Part shown: one piece after another, positions 6,335-9,987 of the stretch
Numbering within the stretch: position 1 is the first letter of the stretch
How the letters are laid out: every line of letters starts with the position of its first letter
Origin: CAZLDI01 sp964558415
GTDB taxonomy: Bacteria; Chloroflexota; Dehalococcoidia; SM23-28-2; RBG-16-64-32
Assembly (NCBI GenBank): GCA_964558415.1
Contig: CAZLDI010000036.1
Span: 1-9,987, forward strand
Reading direction: 5' to 3'
Length of the DNA: 9,987 nt
Translations under genes and position numbers: made by a program
The notes under the pieces: model-generated
Database searches by the model: none
The model's input: the letters and a program-made list of their open reading frames with translations, nothing else
What the model was told of the DNA's origin: nothing

Positions 6335-6631
6335 TTAATCGCTGACGATTAGCTTTTGCATCTTCCGGTTCGGATGCAGCTTGACGCCAGCCTCGATGAG
6401 AACAGTCTCGATTTTCGCCCCTAGCTCTCCCATCGAGTTGAACGGGCGTGGGTTGCTAGGCTTGGTGCCGTGAACGTCATTAGGCGCAATACGCACAACC
6501 CCGTTCGTCCACGCGTGTTTCGGCCTGATCCTTCCCTCCCTTGGGACGATCCCGTCAGTCCAGAAACGAACCCTGACCTCTATCATTCGCTTCCCGACTT
6601 GGGCTTCTCTACTTTCTATGTCCTCCGGCAT
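6335..6631 (-). CDS. Conserved-looking small protein of unknown function, 98 residues
   Basis: ATG 6631 is preceded by AAGGAG (6639-6644) with a seven-base gap, which decides this start over the internal Met16 (MIEVRVRFWTDG). The protein has MIEVRVRFWTDGI, then GRIRPKHAWTNGVVRI and a C-terminal helix (GELGAKIETVLIEAGVKL). RPKHAWxxG looks like a conserved core that I have seen in uncharacterised small proteins; I cannot name a function. There is no signal peptide, so it is cytoplasmic. It heads a three-gene minus-strand run with the lipoprotein and the membrane protein. Confidence 0.75.
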   Translation of the reverse strand: MPEDIESREAQVGKRMIEVRVRFWTDGIVPREGRIRPKHAWTNGVVRIAPNDVHGTKPSNPRPFNSMGELGAKIETVLIEAGVKLHPNRKMQKLIVSD

Positions 6632-6651
6632 AGCAGCGCTCCTTCGGCGTC

Positions 6652-6682
6652 AGTATAGGGGCCCGACGGACGGGGTAATCAA
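6652..6682 (-). promoter_or_regulatory. Promoter of the 98-residue protein / lipoprotein / membrane protein operon
   Basis: On the minus strand a TTGATT box (6677-6682) and a TATACT box (6652-6657) are separated by 19 bases. The expected start near 6645 would give a leader of about 14 bases that contains the AAGGAG ribosome-binding site. The -10 is strong; the spacing is longer than the usual 17. Confidence 0.45.
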
Positions 6683-7068
6683 GCGGTAACGTCACCCCGG
6701 CGTGGCCAGTGTGACTGCACAATACTCCGCGGTAGCGACGCGCGGCCGCCTATACCGCGACCCCGACTCGTGGCCCCCGATGCGCGGCGCTACCTTTCTT
6801 GCGGTTGGTTCGTGATCGTTTCTCATCAAGAATAAACCGCGCGCAAACGTTGACTGCCTCGTCAAGTTCCGGTAAACTGCGTAGCGTCGGCTCGAAGCCA
6901 CGGTAGGCATCAGGGGGACGTAAAGACTGCGCTAGGTGCCTCTTGGTGGCGCGGGAGTTAACTAACGGCCCTCAGTTCGCTCCTCGTTTTCTACCTAGCC
7001 GGCTACACAAATCGGGTCCGCGACGCTGCGGAAAGAGCGAGGCGAAGTCATCGCGTGGGAGGGCCGAC
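6660..7068. other. Non-coding region between divergent genes
   Basis: This stretch separates the minus-strand operon from the plus-strand membrane protein gene. I see promoters for both directions (6652-6682 and 6850-6878) and an inverted repeat CGCGGTA (6728-6734) / TACCGCG (6753-6759) around a GCGGCCGC core (6742-6749). The short open frames across it lack ribosome-binding sites and have unconvincing proteins. No tRNA or known RNA fold was recognised. Confidence 0.5.
6850..6878 (+). promoter_or_regulatory. Sigma-70-type promoter upstream of the small membrane protein
   Basis: TTGACT (6850-6855), a 17-base spacer, then TAAACT (6873-6878) on the plus strand. Transcription would begin near 6885, leaving about 195 bases of leader before the ATG at 7081. 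It may instead drive a small RNA in that leader. Confidence 0.45.
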
Positions 7069-7080
7069 AGGTGATTTCGT

Positions 7081-7371
7081 ATGTCTCTAGCTGGGCAGCA
7101 GCGGAATACGGCGAAGACCAGGTCCCGAGAGATCCCATTCGCCAACGCACGAACCTTCGTGCTCCTCCTATTCGCAGCGGGCCCCGCGCTGTTGTTGTCG
7201 CGCGAGGTCGGCGTCACGCCCGCACTCCCCCTCACGACCTATGTCGCAACCGCTTTAACGATCCCAATCTCGCTGCTGATCTGCCTGAACTACGGCCTGG
7301 AGTTGCTCATCGAAAGCCTGCAGAGATTTCGGCGGCTCCGCGACGAGTGGCGACTCACGTTTCGTCGGTAA
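7081..7371 (+). CDS. Small membrane protein with two predicted helices, 96 residues
   Basis: ATG 7081 is preceded by AGGTGA (7069-7074) at a six-base gap. A basic N-terminus (QQRNTAKTRSR) leads to a first hydrophobic helix (about 26-45, FVLLLFAAGPALLLSREV), a short loop, and a second (about 52-78, TTYVATALTIPISLLICLNYG). The tail is very basic (QRFRRLRDEWRLTFRR). By the positive-inside rule both ends face the cytoplasm, forming a hairpin. I do not recognise the family. It converges on the toxin gene, whose stop lies 18 bases away. No partner gene on its strand is visible. Confidence 0.65.
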   Translation: MSLAGQQRNTAKTRSREIPFANARTFVLLLFAAGPALLLSREVGVTPALPLTTYVATALTIPISLLICLNYGLELLIESLQRFRRLRDEWRLTFRR

Positions 7372-7389
7372 CCTATCTGCCTTCTCGAC

Positions 7390-7650
7390 TTACGGCTCCC
7401 GCAAGATATCGTGCGTCCCGATGCGCCTCAGGATAACCCTCTCGTCCTCGACCTCGAAGGTTATCCGATAGCTCATCGTCACACTCAGCTCCCAGAGCCG
7501 CTCCGTCCCTTTGATCCGCTTCACGCGAAGAGAAGGATGCGCCGCGTCCTCAAGGAACAGCCCCAGCTTATCGTAAGCCTGATCGCGGATTCTCTTCGGC
7601 AGCCGTCTGAACAGACGCTCGAATGTGCGCGTGAAGACGAGTTCACGCAT
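7390..7650 (-). CDS. RelE/ParE-family toxin of a type II toxin-antitoxin pair, 86 residues
   Basis: The protein has the compact RelE/ParE fold pattern: FTRTFERLFRRLPKRIRDQAYDKL helices, then PSLRVKRIKG, RLWELSVTM, SYRITFEVEDERVILRRIGTHDIL. RelE-type toxins of this shape usually cleave mRNA on the ribosome, and ParE relatives poison gyrase; the sequence shows basic residues suited to RNA binding but I cannot assign the target. Its start ATG overlaps the antitoxin gene end by 8 nt (ATGCGTGA), which ties toxin synthesis to antitoxin translation. A truncated, frameshifted relative lies at 4348-4493. Length is normal for the family. Confidence 0.88.
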   Translation of the reverse strand: MRELVFTRTFERLFRRLPKRIRDQAYDKLGLFLEDAAHPSLRVKRIKGTERLWELSVTMSYRITFEVEDERVILRRIGTHDILREP

Positions 7651-7921
7651 CGCCGAAGTGCTTCTTTATCTCCTCAACACTCTTGAACGGCCCGCTCAGG
7701 CGCCCGGCCCGCACGTCCTCCTCCGCCTGTCGCTCGCCCTCCTGCCACTCGCGGCTCCAGAACCACGCCTGGTCTGCATCAACCAGCCGCTGTGGCGCCA
7801 TCACTATGCGCCCGTCGCGTTCCTCCACCTCCAGCAGATCGCCTTCTTCCAGCCGCAACCGCTCCCTGATCGCCTTCGGGATCGAAACCTGAAAATTGCG
7901 CGTTATCTTCGTCGTCGCCAT
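7643..7921 (-). CDS. AbrB/MazE-type antitoxin, 92 residues
   Basis: Residues 1-45 form a swapped-hairpin AbrB domain: TKITRNFQVSIPKAIRERL, then EEGDLLEVEERDGRIVMAP. This DNA-binding dimer is expected to repress its own operon. The C-terminal part (about 50-92) contains WSREWQEGERQAEEDVRAGR and FKSVEEIKKHFGDA, helical and charged, as expected for the segment that wraps and neutralises the toxin. The start ATG 7921 has AAAGGAG (7929-7935) at a seven-base gap. It precedes the toxin gene, the usual order for such pairs. No clean promoter pattern was found between it and the divergent VWA gene. Confidence 0.88.
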   Translation of the reverse strand: MATTKITRNFQVSIPKAIRERLRLEEGDLLEVEERDGRIVMAPQRLVDADQAWFWSREWQEGERQAEEDVRAGRLSGPFKSVEEIKKHFGDA

Positions 7922-8037
7922 TCCTGTTCTCCTTTATCACTAGATTACCATCGTAGCAAACGCCTGCATAGACCCCCCGAAAATGCCAAACAAACTCCCC
8001 CGCCTAATGCCCACCGTGCCCCACCCACTACTCCGCT

Positions 8038-8091
8038 CTCCCACCTCCCACCTCCCACCTCCTGGCTCCCTGCTCCAGGCTCCCTGCTCCC
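8038..8091. repeat. Pyrimidine-rich short tandem repeats
   Basis: Three copies of CTCCCAC occupy 8038-8058. They are followed by two copies of a 14-mer, GGCTCCCTGCTCCA (8064-8077) and GGCTCCCTGCTCCC (8078-8091). The plus strand is almost purely pyrimidine from about 8030 to 8100. It sits in the divergent region between the antitoxin and the VWA gene. Confidence 0.8.
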
Positions 8092-8109
8092 TTCCTCCCC
8101 CACATACCG

Positions 8110-8115
8110 TATAAT
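8110..8115 (+). promoter_or_regulatory. TATAAT box of the VWA gene
   Basis: A consensus TATAAT is followed by eight bases and then the ATG at 8124. The predicted transcription start is within two or three bases of the ATG, and no Shine-Dalgarno sequence can fit, so the message is probably leaderless. No -35 match lies 17 bases upstream, where the pyrimidine-rich repeats are. Confidence 0.6.
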
Positions 8116-8123
8116 GACCCCAC

Positions 8124-9987
8124 ATGGTCTTCCGCTTTCGCTACTCCCAATGGGACGGCACCCAGGAGATACCGCCCCTTGACCCCGACGACATCCTCGC
8201 CGGGCTCACCGACGACCTCCTGAACTTCGGCGACCTCCAGCACGCCCTCCGCAACCTCCTTCAGCGCGGCATGCGCAACCCCATGGGCCAGCGCCTCCAG
8301 GGCATGCGCGACCTCCTCCAGCAGCTCCGCCAGCGCCGCCGCCAGACCCTCGACAAGTACAACCTCGGCTCCGTCTTCGAAGACATCGAGAAGCGCCTGG
8401 ACGAAGTGCTCACAATGGAGAAGGAGACGCTGGGCCGCCGGCTGGACGAAGCGACCAACCAGCTCGAGGGCGGCGAAGACCCGCTGAAGGCGTTCCAGGA
8501 AGCGCTGCAGCCGTCCGCGCAGGAAACGACCGCGGAGGAACAGCAGCGTCTCGCGCAGATGCTGAAGTCCGTCGTCGAGAAGAAGCAGGGAACCCTGGAG
8601 GCCCTTCCGGAGGACGTCGGCGGCAAGATCAAAGAGCTCCAGAACTACGAGTTCATGGACCCGGAGGCCGCCGCGAAGTTCCAGGAGCTCATGGCGATGC
8701 TGAAACAGGCGCTCCAGGAGACGTTCTTCAAGGACCTCCAGACGCAGATCGCCAACATGAGCCCGGAAGACATGGCCCGCATGAAAGAGATGCTGAAGGA
8801 CCTCAACCGGATGCTCTCCGAGAAGATGGCCGGCGGCGAGCCGGACTTCAACGGCTTCATGCAGAAGTACGGCGACCTCTTCGGCAACGACCCTCCTCAG
8901 AACCTCGAAGAGCTGATCGACCGCATGCAGCAGGGCATCGCCGCGATGCAGAGCCTGCTGGAGAGCATGCCGCCGGAGATGCGCCGCCAGCTCTACGACC
9001 TGATGATGGACAAGGTCACCGACGACGCCGAGCTCCAGCGCCAGCTACAGGAGCTCGCGATCAACCTGGAGATCGTCTCGCCGATGGACGAGATGCAGCA
9101 GTACCCGTTCCGCGGCGAAGAGGACCTTGATCTCCTCCAGGCGATGCGCCTGATGGGCGACCTGCAGGGCCTCGACGACCTGGAGAAGCAGCTCGAGAAG
9201 ACGCAGTACGGCGGCTCCCTCGACGACATCGACGAAGAGAAGCTGAAGGAGTTGCTCGGCGAAGAAGCGGCGCAGACGTTGAACCAGCTCAAGGACTTCC
9301 TCCAGGCGCTGGAGGACGCCGGCTACATCCGCCGCAAGGGCAACGATTGGGAGCTCACCCCGCGCGGCCTGCGCAAGTTGGGCGAGAAGGCGTTGGGCGA
9401 GATCTACGCTCAGCTAAAGAAGTCCGCCTACGGCAAGCACGCCCAGAAGGACAAGGGCACCGGCGGGGAGCGCGCCGACGAGACCAAAGGCTACGAGTTC
9501 GGCGATCCCTTCCACCTGCACATGGGCGAGACGATCATGAACGGCATCTTCCGCGAAGGCCCGCAGGTGCCCGTCCAGCTCCACAAGGACGACTTCTCCA
9601 TCTACCGCTCGGAGCAGCTCACCACGACAGCCACCGTCCTGATGCTCGACCTCTCCTGGTCGATGGCCCTGCGCGGCAGCTTCCAGGCGGCCAAGAAGGT
9701 TGCCCTAGCGTTGCACAACCTGATAAAGAGCCAGTTCCCCAAGGACAGCCTCTACCTCATCGGCTTCTCCGCCTACGCCCGCGAGCTGAAGGCCGACGAG
9801 CTGCCTTACGTGCGCTGGGATGAGTCCGTGCTCGGCACCAACATGCACCACGCCCTGATGCTGGCGCAGAAACTCCTCGCCCGGCACAGCGCCGGTACTC
9901 GTCAGATCATCATGATCTCCGACGGCGAGCCCACGGCGCACCTGGAGCACGGCCGCTCCTACTTCGCCTACCCGCCCAGCCCGATCA
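8124..9987 (+). CDS. VWA-domain protein with long helical N-terminal region, 3' end beyond the window
   Basis: An uninterrupted frame from ATG 8124 gives 621 codons and leaves the right edge. The start FRYSQWDGTQE matches, from memory, the beginning of a family of VWA proteins (FRYSxWDGTQ) that are often encoded near MoxR-type AAA+ ATPases. Residues about 30-385 are rich in long charged helices (LQQLRQRRRQTLDKYNLGS, repeated DLxxLxxxLxxL). A winged-helix-like segment follows (about 390-428: FLQALEDAGYIRRKG, WELTPRGLRKLG). The VWA domain starts near 500: metal site Asp509-Ser511-Ser513 (DLSWS), Thr572 (GTNMHHAL) and Asp600 (ISDGEP). All MIDAS residues are intact. Members are thought to work with MoxR ATPases in metal insertion or complex remodelling; no ATPase gene is in view. 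It is cytoplasmic, with no signal. Confidence 0.9.
   Translation, partial: MVFRFRYSQWDGTQEIPPLDPDDILAGLTDDLLNFGDLQHALRNLLQRGMRNPMGQRLQGMRDLLQQLRQRRRQTLDKYNLGSVFEDIEKRLDEVLTMEKETLGRRLDEATNQLEGGEDPLKAFQEALQPSAQETTAEEQQRLAQMLKSVVEKKQGTLEALPEDVGGKIKELQNYEFMDPEAAAKFQELMAMLKQALQETFFKDLQTQIANMSPEDMARMKEMLKDLNRMLSEKMAGGEPDFNGFMQKYGDLFGNDPPQNLEELIDRMQQGIAAMQSLLESMPPEMRRQLYDLMMDKVTDDAELQRQLQELAINLEIVSPMDEMQQYPFRGEEDLDLLQAMRLMGDLQGLDDLEKQLEKTQYGGSLDDIDEEKLKELLGEEAAQTLNQLKDFLQALEDAGYIRRKGNDWELTPRGLRKLGEKALGEIYAQLKKSAYGKHAQKDKGTGGERADETKGYEFGDPFHLHMGETIMNGIFREGPQVPVQLHKDDFSIYRSEQLTTTATVLMLDLSWSMALRGSFQAAKKVALALHNLIKSQFPKDSLYLIGFSAYARELKADELPYVRWDESVLGTNMHHALMLAQKLLARHSAGTRQIIMISDGEPTAHLEHGRSYFAYPPSPI

Noticed and set aside
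6709..6722. TGTGACTGCACA as a CRP-type cAMP receptor site linked to the cyclases
   Set aside because: The TGTG and CACA halves are 4 bases apart, not the 8 expected for a CRP site, and there is no matching element near the cyclase promoter.
6660..7068. Possible tRNA or structured RNA
   Set aside because: No acceptor, anticodon or T-arm pattern and no recognised riboswitch core was found by eye.
6972..7235. Minus-strand open frame of 87 codons
   Set aside because: It overlaps the plus-strand membrane protein gene, which has a good ribosome-binding site and hydrophobic helices; the antisense protein has no recognisable pattern.
8261..9292. Minus-strand open frames at 8261-8632, 8645-8887 and 8993-9292
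   Set aside because: They are antisense shadows of the VWA gene, rich in Ser/Arg with no start signals.
1..9987. CRISPR array
   Set aside because: No regularly spaced identical repeats with unique spacers occur; the repeats seen are tandem, in-gene palindromes or pairs.

Overview
The window is GC-rich bacterial chromosomal DNA. The gene types (tandem alpha/beta-hydrolase-adenylate cyclase fusions, a VWA protein beginning FRYSQWDGTQ, an AbrB-RelE toxin-antitoxin pair, GC-rich dispersed repeats, leaderless-looking promoters) suggest a Chloroflexota-like organism, with an actinobacterium as the alternative. This is inference from gene content; there is no rRNA or other marker gene here.

Left part (1-4306, minus strand): three consecutive paralogous genes each encode a degenerate alpha/beta-hydrolase domain fused to a class III adenylate/guanylate cyclase domain. 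Transcription runs from 4306 leftwards. The first two genes overlap by 8 nt. The third is separated from the second by a short scar that carries a leftover cyclase C-terminal tail and a dispersed-repeat-like segment; it runs off the left edge. The cyclase halves are nearly identical in all three copies while the hydrolase halves have diverged strongly and lost their catalytic residues. The array therefore looks like a set of different sensor inputs joined to one shared second-messenger output. All three cyclase domains also carry Ile where the transition-state Asn is expected, and each has a GC-rich inverted repeat inserted in frame in a loop.

Middle part (4307-7371): an accessory stretch with more mixed base composition. 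It starts with a truncated, frameshifted copy of a RelE-type toxin gene and continues with a small DUF4177-like protein and a short zinc-ribbon protein (plus strand). Next comes a compact minus-strand run of three genes: an unknown 98-residue protein, a lipoprotein and a single-pass membrane protein. A divergent non-coding region of about 430 bases with good promoter candidates follows, then a small two-helix membrane protein (plus strand).

Right part (7390-9987): an intact AbrB-type antitoxin/RelE-type toxin pair (minus strand), a pyrimidine-rich repeat tract, and the first 621 codons of a large VWA-domain protein (plus strand) that starts 8 nt after a TATAAT box and leaves the window at the right edge. 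The truncated toxin copy at 4348-4493 and the intact one at 7390-7650 have the same orientation and bracket the accessory stretch.
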